The notes under the pieces were generated by a model. The model worked only from the letters and a program-made list of their open reading frames with translations, made no database searches and had not been told where the DNA came from. Both the position numbers and the translations under genes were made by a program. DNA of 64,000 nt, taken from positions 124,001-188,000 of the forward strand of contig NZ_AP025461.1 of NCBI RefSeq assembly GCF_024347315.1. The letters are read 5' to 3'. Origin of the DNA: Vibrio atlanticus (lineage in GTDB: Bacteria; Pseudomonadota; Gammaproteobacteria; Enterobacterales; Vibrionaceae). Shown piece after piece: positions 27,353 through 35,561 of this stretch (position 1 is the first letter of the stretch; each line of letters starts with the position of its first letter).

Positions 27353-28693
27353 TTACCACCAAGCTTCAAACATTGCGCCGAACGACAATGTATCAACATT
27401 GGTTGTGTTCACAGTGTTGCCTTTAGTTTCGACATCACCCACGGTTGTGTAAAAGCGAAGCATTGGACGACTCCAAGGTAAGCCACCTAGAGAAACGTTT
27501 TGAGATAGAGTTACCTTCCACGCGTTTTCTTCGCCGTCGTCATCGTAATCAACCATGCCGTAACCCGCTTCTAACCATGTAGAATGAACGTCATCCCATT
27601 GGTACTGTGGACGAACGATACCTGCATACTCAGTGTTATCGCGAGCTAAGTCTGCACCAGAGTTATCTTTATACGACACTAGGTAATCAATGATGAATTT
27701 ATCCGATGCTGCGTAGTTACCTTCAATGCTTGCGTAAAAAGTTTTATAGTCGCCTTTCAACTCAAATACCGATGAATCTGCACCATCACCATACTTAACG
27801 ACTAACTTGTTGGAATCTCCTAAACCAAGAGTTGCACCCACTAGGTATGCCGTTTCATCGCTCACTTTAGTACCAGCTGTTACCACTTTTTTCGTTTGAC
27901 CTGTTTTTTGGTCGATCACATATTTAGTTGAACTCGCTGTATCCGCTTCATCTGAAGCAAAACCGTAGTTCGCATACAAGTCTAGTTGACCGATACCCGC
28001 GTTAATTGAATGAAGTTTAGAAGTAATTGCGTATCGACCATTGTCATTTACGAGGCCGCCTTTCACTTGGCCTACAAAGCCCATATCCAGCTTCGCGCCG
28101 CCGAAATCTAAGTTGTTAAAGCCAGCGCCTTGACCATCGTGTGTCATCCAGAAGTAATCATTCAAACCTTGTTGCGGACGTTGGTGGAAGTCGCGACCAG
28201 CCCACATGTAAAGTTCTGGTTGGCTTTCAAATACATTGGTTACACCAGCGTACATTTTTTTCATACTTAGGCCGCCATCGTCAGCCCAAGCGTCTGCTTC
28301 CCAGTGGTCGGCCATGAATACGACGTCCCAAATCGCACCATTGTCAGCTTCGAAAAGCTTAGCTAGCTGAACCTCACCACCATTGGCTTCGTTGCCTAAA
28401 CGACCGACAGAACGACCTGTTGTACCGATGTCTACGTAACGCTCATCACCGCTCTTGTAGTGAGCGCCGTAACGAGCATAACCAGAGAAGACGATGCCAT
28501 CTGGCACCTTAGTTTCTGCAGTTAAAACCGCAGGTTGTTGATCGTTAACATAATCAATATCAACAACCTTAGATTCTAACTCTTGAATTCGTTTTTCTAG
28601 TGCTTCGATATTAGTATCAGCAGCAAAAGAAGAGAGTGAAGCAAGCGAAGCCGCCACTGCGACCGTTATTGGCAAAAGCTTAAATTTTTGCAT
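27353..28693 (-). CDS. LamB-type carbohydrate porin
   Basis: A 446-residue outer-membrane protein of the maltoporin family. It has a signal peptide (1-~24, ...LSSFA|AD), a short N-terminal coiled coil (IEALEKRIQELESKV), then LamB-like barrel sequence beginning GIVFSGYARYGAHYKSGD. The motifs WAGRDFHQRPQQGLNDYFW and GAGFNNLDFGGAKLD follow, and the chain ends with an aromatic residue (EAWW). It gives size-selective passage to oligosaccharides. Given the LacI-type sites upstream that match those of the nearby beta-glucoside operon, the natural substrate is probably not maltodextrin. AGGGA precedes the ATG. Confidence 0.9.
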   Translation of the reverse strand: MQKFKLLPITVAVAASLASLSSFAADTNIEALEKRIQELESKVVDIDYVNDQQPAVLTAETKVPDGIVFSGYARYGAHYKSGDERYVDIGTTGRSVGRLGNEANGGEVQLAKLFEADNGAIWDVVFMADHWEADAWADDGGLSMKKMYAGVTNVFESQPELYMWAGRDFHQRPQQGLNDYFWMTHDGQGAGFNNLDFGGAKLDMGFVGQVKGGLVNDNGRYAITSKLHSINAGIGQLDLYANYGFASDEADTASSTKYVIDQKTGQTKKVVTAGTKVSDETAYLVGATLGLGDSNKLVVKYGDGADSSVFELKGDYKTFYASIEGNYAASDKFIIDYLVSYKDNSGADLARDNTEYAGIVRPQYQWDDVHSTWLEAGYGMVDYDDDGEENAWKVTLSQNVSLGGLPWSRPMLRFYTTVGDVETKGNTVNTTNVDTLSFGAMFEAWW

Positions 28694-28747
28694 TGTAATT
28701 CCCTATTATTTTTTTGAGTTTTCATCGAACAGGGAAATATTAAGCAA

Positions 28748-28761
28748 TGAAAGCGTTGAAA
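28748..28761. promoter_or_regulatory. LacI-type operator, proximal to porin
   Basis: TGAAAGCGTTGAAA, ~55 bp before the porin start; an imperfect dyad of the same family as the lacI-upstream operators. Confidence 0.45.
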
Positions 28762-28884
28762 AGTTGGTTGCTGTTCACACTGATAAACCAGCCTAAATAC
28801 CATGAAACTTTTAGAGTTATCACCAGAAATGGTTATTTATTTATAATCAGATAGATAGACGTAAAAATCCGTAACAATACAGCT

Positions 28885-28898
28885 TGAAATCGCTTTCA
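28885..28898. promoter_or_regulatory. LacI-type operator, distal to porin
   Basis: TGAAATCGCTTTCA, a good dyad with central CG, 137 bp from the proximal site (about 13 helical turns). The whole 28694-28987 gap holds these two sites and no gene. Confidence 0.6.
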
Positions 28899-28987
28899 TT
28901 TCATCAGTAATGGCGGGGTCTATCACGGAAAAGAGTGTGGTGGAGCGAGGAAAATATGGTGAAATTTTGATTGGTTTTCGTAAATAT

Positions 28988-29026
28988 GAAAAGCCTCAAG
29001 ATCTAAGGCAGATTTTGAGGCTTTTT
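28988..29026 (-). terminator. Terminator of the prolyl oligopeptidase gene
   Basis: AAAGCCTCAA / TTGAGGCTTT stem about 40 bp after the stop codon. Confidence 0.75.
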
Positions 29027-29067
29027 GGATTGAGTCAAATACCCAGTTATCTAAAATTAAGTATTTT

Positions 29068-31128
29068 CTAGATTGAATCTAGGGACTCTATTCCCATATT
29101 GAACAGGGTAAATGCGTAGATATCAGCAGTGAGATCGATCGCTTTACTCAACGGCATTCCAGCACCATGGCCCGCATTAACATCGATACGAATCATCACG
29201 GGCGCACCGCCTTCATGCTTATCTTGCAGCTCTGAGATGAACTTATAAGAGTGAGCAGGTACCACGCGGTCATCGTGATCGGCAGTCGTCACCAGAGTTG
29301 CTGGATAATCCGTGCCACGCACCACATTATGAACCGGAGAATAACCAAGCAGATATTCGAACATCTCTTTGTTTTGCGCGGATGTGCCATAGTCGTACGC
29401 CCAACCTTCGCCAGACGTGAATGTGTGGTAACGCAACATGTCCAACACCCCAACCGCAGGCAGAGCCACTTGGAACAGCTCTGGCCTTTGTGTCATACAA
29501 GCGCCTACCAGCAAGCCTCCGTTAGAACCACCGCGAATCGCCAACTTATCGCTACTGGTATAGTTTTCTTCAATTAAGAACTCGGCAGCAGCAATGAAGT
29601 CATCAAATACGTTTTGCTTCTGTTGTTGTGTACCCGCTTTGTGCCACGCCTTACCATACTCGCCACCGCCACGCAGGTTTGGCACCGCATATACGCCACC
29701 CAGCTCTAGCCAACTGCCAACAGTACCCGAGAAAGAAGGCGTTAGGCTAACGTTAAAGCCACCATAGGCGTACAACATGGTTGGGTTATTGCCATCTAAC
29801 ACTAATCCCTTCTTATAAGAGATAAGCATCGGAACCTGAGTTCCATCCTTCGAGGTATAGAAGACTTGTTTAGACTCAAATTGATCCGACTCAAACGGAG
29901 ACTCAGAGCGTTGGTAGATTTTAGAGCTTCCAGATTCAACATCAAAAGAGAAAATTGTTGGCGGCGTAACATAGTTGGTAAAGGTGTAATAAAGCTGAGA
30001 TTGCTCGTTTTTTCCACCTAAGCCACTGGCCGTTCCCAGCCCAGGCAAATGAATGTCACGAACTAGGTTACCTTGGTAATCCAACTGCTCAACCTTAGAC
30101 ACCACATCCACCATGTAGTGAGCAAACAAGTAGCCACCACCCGTGCTGATATCCAATGGCTGTGGCTTTTCAGGGATGATTTCGAGCCATTTCCCATCGT
30201 GAGTATCAAAGCTCACCACCTTGCCATTAGGCGCATCAAGATTTGTGTATAGAATGAAGGTCTCATCTTGGTTATCGATGAGATAAGTGTCGCTATCCAC
30301 ATGATCAATCAGCGTATTCAGCTTTTGTTCTGGTGAATTTAAATCGATATAGAACAGTCTGTTACCCGATGTCGACTCTCGCCCTAGAATAATCAAGTAA
30401 CGGTCGTCTTCGGTGGTGTAACCCGACACATAGCGGTGCTGCTCGGTGTTGTTCTCACCAAAAATCACTTTGTCGCTAGCTTGCTCGGTACCCAACTCAT
30501 GGAAGTAAAGTTTGTGCTGTTCGGTACGTGCAGAAAGCTGGCTGCCGTCTGGTTTGTCGTAGCTAGAGTAATAAAAGCCACGATTACCCAACCAAGAAAT
30601 GCCGGTAAATTTGGCGTCTGTAATTTCGACTTCAAGCTGCTGCTTAGTCTCAGTATCAATCACAAAGATCTTACGCCAGTCGCTTCCGCCCTCGGAAATA
30701 CTGTACGCTACTAAACTGTAGTCTTTAGAAAACGACACCGAACCCAGTGATGTGGTGCCATCTTCCGAGAAGGTATTCGGATCTAGGAACACTTCAACCT
30801 GCAGACCTTCTTTTTGACGATAAAGAATGCTGTGATTCTGCAGTCCATCATTCTTATAGAAATAGGTGTAATCACCTCGCACAAACGGCTGTGAGCTCTT
30901 TTTGTAGTCTTGCGCTTTCGCTAATCGCTCTCGCAGTTCTGCGCGATATGGGATTTGAGCAAGGTAATCGAACGTGACTTCATTTTGGCTCGCCACCCAC
31001 TGCGCGGTTTCGTCACATCTGTCATCTTCTAACCAGCGATATGGGTCTTCGATTATCTGACCAAAGTAGTCATCGCTGACGATCTGTTTGTTGGTGACTG
31101 GATATTGATACTCTTTTAAATAGCTCAT
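29068..31128 (-). CDS. Prolyl oligopeptidase (S9A)
   Basis: A 686-residue cytoplasmic serine peptidase that cleaves short peptides after proline. The N-terminal seven-bladed propeller (~75-410) has repeated G-W/Y-Y blades. The C-terminal alpha/beta-hydrolase carries Ser535 in GGSNGG, Asp in DHDDRVVP and His in NAGHGAG. The opening YPVTNK...DPYRWLEDD is typical of the family. No signal peptide. It follows the LysR gene by 11 bp in the same direction, so they may be co-transcribed. Confidence 0.93.
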   Translation of the reverse strand: MSYLKEYQYPVTNKQIVSDDYFGQIIEDPYRWLEDDRCDETAQWVASQNEVTFDYLAQIPYRAELRERLAKAQDYKKSSQPFVRGDYTYFYKNDGLQNHSILYRQKEGLQVEVFLDPNTFSEDGTTSLGSVSFSKDYSLVAYSISEGGSDWRKIFVIDTETKQQLEVEITDAKFTGISWLGNRGFYYSSYDKPDGSQLSARTEQHKLYFHELGTEQASDKVIFGENNTEQHRYVSGYTTEDDRYLIILGRESTSGNRLFYIDLNSPEQKLNTLIDHVDSDTYLIDNQDETFILYTNLDAPNGKVVSFDTHDGKWLEIIPEKPQPLDISTGGGYLFAHYMVDVVSKVEQLDYQGNLVRDIHLPGLGTASGLGGKNEQSQLYYTFTNYVTPPTIFSFDVESGSSKIYQRSESPFESDQFESKQVFYTSKDGTQVPMLISYKKGLVLDGNNPTMLYAYGGFNVSLTPSFSGTVGSWLELGGVYAVPNLRGGGEYGKAWHKAGTQQQKQNVFDDFIAAAEFLIEENYTSSDKLAIRGGSNGGLLVGACMTQRPELFQVALPAVGVLDMLRYHTFTSGEGWAYDYGTSAQNKEMFEYLLGYSPVHNVVRGTDYPATLVTTADHDDRVVPAHSYKFISELQDKHEGGAPVMIRIDVNAGHGAGMPLSKAIDLTADIYAFTLFNMGIESLDSI

Positions 31129-31139
31129 CGTGATCCTTA

Positions 31140-32057
31140 TTAAAAATAATGTGAAATCGTCAGATAACGCGTTCTGATGTGTTCAATCAATAACTTAATC
31201 TTGTTCGGTGGCTGGCGAGTGAACGGGTACACCGCATAAATACCCAGCTTTTTACCCACTAAGTCAGGGAAGATGTCCACCAGCTGGCCGTTTCGAATAT
31301 CGTGATACACCAGACAACGTGGCACGTACGCCACACCATGACCGCCCAAAGCGGCCTTTCTTAATGCCGTCGCGTTATCGGTAGAGAAAGAGCCAGAGAC
31401 GCGCACGATGTATTTATCGTTGTCGGTACAGCCATCCTTACTGTGTAAAAACTGCCATTCACTGGCGCCTGTCGTTTGATAAGCGTATTGCAAGCAATTG
31501 TGCTCAACCAAATCCTTGGGCTGCATCGGCTTACCGTTCTTAGCGATATAAGACGGCGAGGCACACACCACCCACTGTGAATCCAATATATGACGGGCAA
31601 TTAAGCTTGAGTCTTCCAAGTAACCAGTTCGAATGACCAAGTCGAGACCATCCTCAACCAAATCAACAAATCGATTGTTAAGAGACATATCGACAGTTAA
31701 ACCTGGGTGCATATTACAAAACTCGGCAACAGCGTCTGCGAGAATCAAATCTCCGGAGATAGTAGGCACTGACATTTTGATATGACCACTGACATTTTCA
31801 CCAAAGCCTGAAACTGCGTCCATAGCCTCTTGAGCCGCCTGCTTCACATTTTTGGCTCCGTGTAACATTGCCTTACCCGCCTCGGTCAGGGTCAATTTAC
31901 GCGTGGTTCGATATAACAGCTGCACGCCAATCTCTTCTTCCAAACGCGCAATTCTCTTACTAACTACCGAATTTGTAAGGTTATTTTGCTCTGCCACCTT
32001 ACTAAAACTGCCCAGCTCTACTACCTGTGAAAACAGGATCAAATCGTCTGCTCGCAT
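31140..32057 (-). CDS. LysR-family transcriptional regulator
   Basis: A 305-residue regulator. The winged HTH is at residues ~3-60 (LILFSQVVELGSFSKVAE..., VSKRIARLEEEIGVQLLYRTTR), followed by a two-subdomain effector region (~88-295). Divergent from the lactate permease gene across 247 bp and just upstream of the oligopeptidase gene. LysR regulators often control the divergent gene, so control of lactate uptake is plausible but unproven; it could equally act on the oligopeptidase gene. Confidence 0.88.
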   Translation of the reverse strand: MRADDLILFSQVVELGSFSKVAEQNNLTNSVVSKRIARLEEEIGVQLLYRTTRKLTLTEAGKAMLHGAKNVKQAAQEAMDAVSGFGENVSGHIKMSVPTISGDLILADAVAEFCNMHPGLTVDMSLNNRFVDLVEDGLDLVIRTGYLEDSSLIARHILDSQWVVCASPSYIAKNGKPMQPKDLVEHNCLQYAYQTTGASEWQFLHSKDGCTDNDKYIVRVSGSFSTDNATALRKAALGGHGVAYVPRCLVYHDIRNGQLVDIFPDLVGKKLGIYAVYPFTRQPPNKIKLLIEHIRTRYLTISHYF

Positions 32058-32210
32058 TTGATTATGCCAATTTTGGAATTAATTATTTTCATTATTTCCC
32101 TATATCAATAAAAAATAAAGGGGTAAATTCACGCCAAATTAACAAAACAATTACAAAAACAGCTTTTGCAATCACATCGGTTACAAATAAAGCAACTCTA
32201 ATTACAACAA

Positions 32211-32229
32211 TTGAATCCATGAGATTCAA
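32211..32229. promoter_or_regulatory. Dyad between lysR and lctP
   Basis: TTGAATC CATGA GATTCAA, a 7-5-7 inverted repeat ~76 bp before the permease start; a candidate regulator site. Confidence 0.45.
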
Positions 32230-32304
32230 ATTACACCTACAAAACTAATGACGTGTTATTCACTTCAAACATGAACGTTTGAAAACAAGTACGAGGAAGT
32301 ACCC

Positions 32305-34011
32305 ATGAGTGAAACTCTACTAGCTTTATTGGCCTTTTCGCCAATAGTTGTTGCAGCGATTCTGCTGGTAGGCCTTAACTGGCCTGCAAAAAAAGCGATG
32401 CCAGTGGCATTTGCATTAACCGTTGCTATCGCCCTATTCGCATGGGATATGTCTAGCACTCGCGTGTTAGCTTCAGTATTCCAAGGCTTCGGCATTACCG
32501 TGTCGGTTCTCTGGATTGTGTTTGGCGCCATCTTCTTATTAAACACTTTGAAACACACCGGAGCTATCACCACCATCCGCAACGGATTTACTGACATATC
32601 AGCAGACCGTCGTGTACAAGCGATCATCATTGCTTGGTGTTTTGGTTCATTCATTGAAGGGGCGTCTGGCTTCGGCACACCCGCTGCTATCGCCGCTCCA
32701 TTATTGGTTGCAATTGGCTTCCCAGCGTTAGCTGCGGTACTGATGGGCATGATGATTCAATCTACGCCGGTATCGTTCGGCGCAGTTGGTACACCTATCA
32801 TTGTTGGCGTAAACAAAGGTTTGGATACGCACAACATCGGTGAAAGCCTGATTGCCAATGGTTCAACATGGGATGCTTACCTACAACAGATCACATCAAG
32901 TGTTGCAATCATCCACGCCTGCGTTGGTGTGATGATTCCTGTATTGATGGCGATGATGCTGACTCGCTTCTTCGGTAAGAACAAAAGCTGGACTGAAGGT
33001 CTTGATATCCTGCCATTCGCACTGTTCGCAGGTGCCGCTTTCACCATTCCTTACGCACTAACGGGGGTTTTCCTCGGTGCTGAGTTCCCATCACTGATTG
33101 GTGGTTTGGTTGGCCTTGCTATTGTTGTAACAGCAGCAAAACGTGGCTTCCTAGTACCTAAATCAAAATGGGATTTCGAAAGCGAAGATAAGTGGCCAGC
33201 AGAATGGCTAGGTTCTTTGAAAATCGATCTAGATGACACTCATTCAAACAGTACGCAAGGTCATAAGAAAATGAGCATGGCGATGGCATGGGCACCTTAC
33301 GTGCTGCTCGCTGTCACTCTAGTTGCTAGCCGTGTGAGCCCTGAGTTCAAAGGCCTGCTTAAGAGCGTTAGCCTTTCTTTCAGCAACATCCTTGGCGAGA
33401 CAGGCGTAAGCACAGCGATTCAGCCTCTGTATCTACCTGGCGGTATCTTGGTCTTCGTCGCACTGGTTGCTGTTCTAATGCAATCACGCAGCGCAACACC
33501 ACTGGCTAAAGCTTTTGGTGAGTCGAGCAAGACTCTGATTGGCGCAGGCTTTGTGTTGGTGTTCACCATCCCAATGGTTCGTATCTTCATTAACTCTGGC
33601 GTGAACGGTGCTGATTTAGCAAGTATGCCAGTAACCACTGCCAACTTTGCAGCTGACCTAGTCGGCGGCGCATTCCCAGCGTTAAGTGCCACGGTTGGTG
33701 CGTTAGGTGCCTTCATTGCAGGTTCGAACACCGTTTCAAACATGATGTTCAGCCAGTTCCAATTCGAAGTAGCACAAACTCTGTCTATCTCTAGTGCTGT
33801 GGTTGTTGCTCTGCAAGCCGTTGGTGCTGCAGCAGGTAACATGATTGCAATTCACAACGTGGTAGCCGCATCGGCGACCGTAGGCTTGCTAGGACGCGAA
33901 GGCGCAACACTACGTAAGACTATCATCCCAACGTTCTACTACTTGGTGATGACAGGAATCATCGGCCTAGTGGTTATCTACGGCTTCAAAATGACAGACG
34001 CACTTATGTAA
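32305..34011 (+). CDS. lctP: L-lactate permease
   Basis: A 568-residue inner-membrane symporter of the LctP family with ~13 hydrophobic segments. Family segments include [31 protein letters not shown] and [15 protein letters not shown]. It imports lactate with protons. First of three lactate genes in a row, each with its own gap of 160-250 bp. GAGGAAG lies before the ATG. Confidence 0.93.
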   Translation: MSETLLALLAFSPIVVAAILLVGLNWPAKKAMPVAFALTVAIALFAWDMSSTRVLASVFQGFGITVSVLWIVFGAIFLLNTLKHTGAITTIRNGFTDISADRRVQAIIIAWCFGSFIEGASGFGTPAAIAAPLLVAIGFPALAAVLMGMMIQSTPVSFGAVGTPIIVGVNKGLDTHNIGESLIANGSTWDAYLQQITSSVAIIHACVGVMIPVLMAMMLTRFFGKNKSWTEGLDILPFALFAGAAFTIPYALTGVFLGAEFPSLIGGLVGLAIVVTAAKRGFLVPKSKWDFESEDKWPAEWLGSLKIDLDDTHSNSTQGHKKMSMAMAWAPYVLLAVTLVASRVSPEFKGLLKSVSLSFSNILGETGVSTAIQPLYLPGGILVFVALVAVLMQSRSATPLAKAFGESSKTLIGAGFVLVFTIPMVRIFINSGVNGADLASMPVTTANFAADLVGGAFPALSATVGALGAFIAGSNTVSNMMFSQFQFEVAQTLSISSAVVVALQAVGAAAGNMIAIHNVVAASATVGLLGREGATLRKTIIPTFYYLVMTGIIGLVVIYGFKMTDALM

Positions 34012-34035
34012 ACCATAAGTCGTTACAAAAGCACT

Positions 34036-34140
34036 TGGCGTTAATACTCAATTCCCCGACTGCAACACCGTCTAATAAGACAGTTGATGAGTTTCGGAAT
34101 GGATACTAGAACACATCAACACCCTCGGGTATTAACGCCA
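34036..34140. promoter_or_regulatory. Long-range inverted repeat between lctP and lldD
   Basis: TGGCGTTAATAC at 34036-34047 is exactly complementary to GTATTAACGCCA at 34129-34140. Inside lie smaller pairings (GTCT-AATA-AGAC at ~34070-34081; TTGATG with CATCAA). Could form a branched RNA ahead of lldD. Confidence 0.5.
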
Positions 34141-34259
34141 TTTTATTGCTTCTCTGTTTCACCGTTAGAGAACAAACGAACACTGACTTTCAAGAATTAA
34201 AGCAGCCCAAGCCAAGCTCTCATAGAAGGGCAACATCCCAAGAATTTAGGACTGAAATT

Positions 34260-35399
34260 ATGATCATATCCGCATCGACTGATTACCGCGCCGCAGCAAA
34301 AGCGAAATTACCACCGTTTCTTTTCCACTACATTGACGGCGGTTCTTACGGAGAACATACCCTACGCCGCAACACCGCCGATCTTGCAGAGATCGCGCTC
34401 AAGCAGCGTGTCCTCAATGACATGTCGGACCTAAATTTGGAAACCGAATTGTTCGGCGAAAAGCTGGCCATGCCGATTGCATTAGCTCCGGTTGGCCTAA
34501 CAGGCATGTACGCACGACGTGGCGAAGTCCAAGCTGCAAAAGCCGCCGACAACAAAGGCATCCCTTTTACGATGTCGACCGTATCGGTATGCCCGATCGA
34601 AGAAGTCGCACCTAAGATTGAGCGCCCAATGTGGTTCCAACTTTACGTGCTAAAAGATCGTGGCTTCATGAAGAACGTATTGGAACGTGCAAAAGCGGCT
34701 GGCGTAACAACGCTTGTATTTACTGTAGATATGCCTGTACCCGGTGCTCGCTACCGTGACATGCACTCAGGAATGAGTGGTCCAAATGCAGCAATTCGTC
34801 GTGTATTTCAATCTATGCGTCATCCTAGTTGGGCCGTTGATGTTGGTCTATTGGGTAAACCACACGATCTTGGCAATATCTCTACTTACCGAGGTTCTCC
34901 AACCAAACTGGAAGACTACATCGGTTGGTTGGGTGACAACTTCGACCCGTCGATTTCATGGAAAGACCTAGAGTGGATCCGTGATTTCTGGGATGGCCCG
35001 ATGGTCATCAAAGGCATTCTTGATGAAGAAGACGCAAAAGACGCCGTGAGATTTGGTGCAGACGGTATCGTAGTTTCAAACCACGGCGGCCGTCAGCTGG
35101 ATGGTGTTCTATCGAGTGCTAAAGCACTGCCTGCAATTGCAGATGCGGTAAAAGGCGACACCAAGATTCTGGTCGACTCTGGCATTCGTACTGGCTTAGA
35201 TGTGGTTCGCATGATGGCGATGGGCGCAGACTGCACCTTGCTTGGTCGCTCTTTCGTCTACGCGTTAGCAGCGCAGGGACAAGCAGGTGTTGAGAACCTG
35301 CTCGATCTTTACGATAAAGAGATGCGCGTTGCCATGACATTAACAGGCGCGAAGACAATCAAAGACTTAACTCGTGATTCTCTGGTGGGGCTAGATTAA
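34260..35399 (+). CDS. lldD: FMN-dependent L-lactate dehydrogenase
   Basis: A 379-residue membrane-associated FMN enzyme that oxidises L-lactate to pyruvate and passes electrons to quinones. The start [13 protein letters not shown] matches the known family N-terminus; the longer frame to 34146 does not. His275 in SNHGGRQLD is the catalytic base. Other FMN/substrate contacts lie in [28 protein letters not shown] and [13 protein letters not shown]-barrel with length equal to that of E. coli LldD. Confidence 0.95.
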   Translation: MIISASTDYRAAAKAKLPPFLFHYIDGGSYGEHTLRRNTADLAEIALKQRVLNDMSDLNLETELFGEKLAMPIALAPVGLTGMYARRGEVQAAKAADNKGIPFTMSTVSVCPIEEVAPKIERPMWFQLYVLKDRGFMKNVLERAKAAGVTTLVFTVDMPVPGARYRDMHSGMSGPNAAIRRVFQSMRHPSWAVDVGLLGKPHDLGNISTYRGSPTKLEDYIGWLGDNFDPSISWKDLEWIRDFWDGPMVIKGILDEEDAKDAVRFGADGIVVSNHGGRQLDGVLSSAKALPAIADAVKGDTKILVDSGIRTGLDVVRMMAMGADCTLLGRSFVYALAAQGQAGVENLLDLYDKEMRVAMTLTGAKTIKDLTRDSLVGLD

Positions 35400-35460
35400 A
35401 CCTCAACGACTTAAGTTCGGATTCGGACTAATGCTTTGGTCTACTTAGACTGAAGTTCAA

Positions 35461-35500
35461 TCGGTGTCACAGCAATTCCACTGCCGTTGTGACACCGTTT
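35461..35500 (+). terminator. Hairpin between lldD and the D-lactate-type dehydrogenase
   Basis: CGGTGTCACA (35462-35471) pairs with TGTGACACCG (35488-35497), followed only by TTT. A terminator or attenuator that could lower expression of the next gene. Confidence 0.55.
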
Positions 35501-35561
35501 AAGCACTGGAAAATAAAATAAAAACAAATCAGTGCCAAATAAGAAGCACAAGGAAGCAAAG

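Noticed and set aside
27353..28693. Maltose-specific LamB with mal genes
   Set aside because: No maltodextrin genes nearby; operators match the beta-glucoside LacI system.
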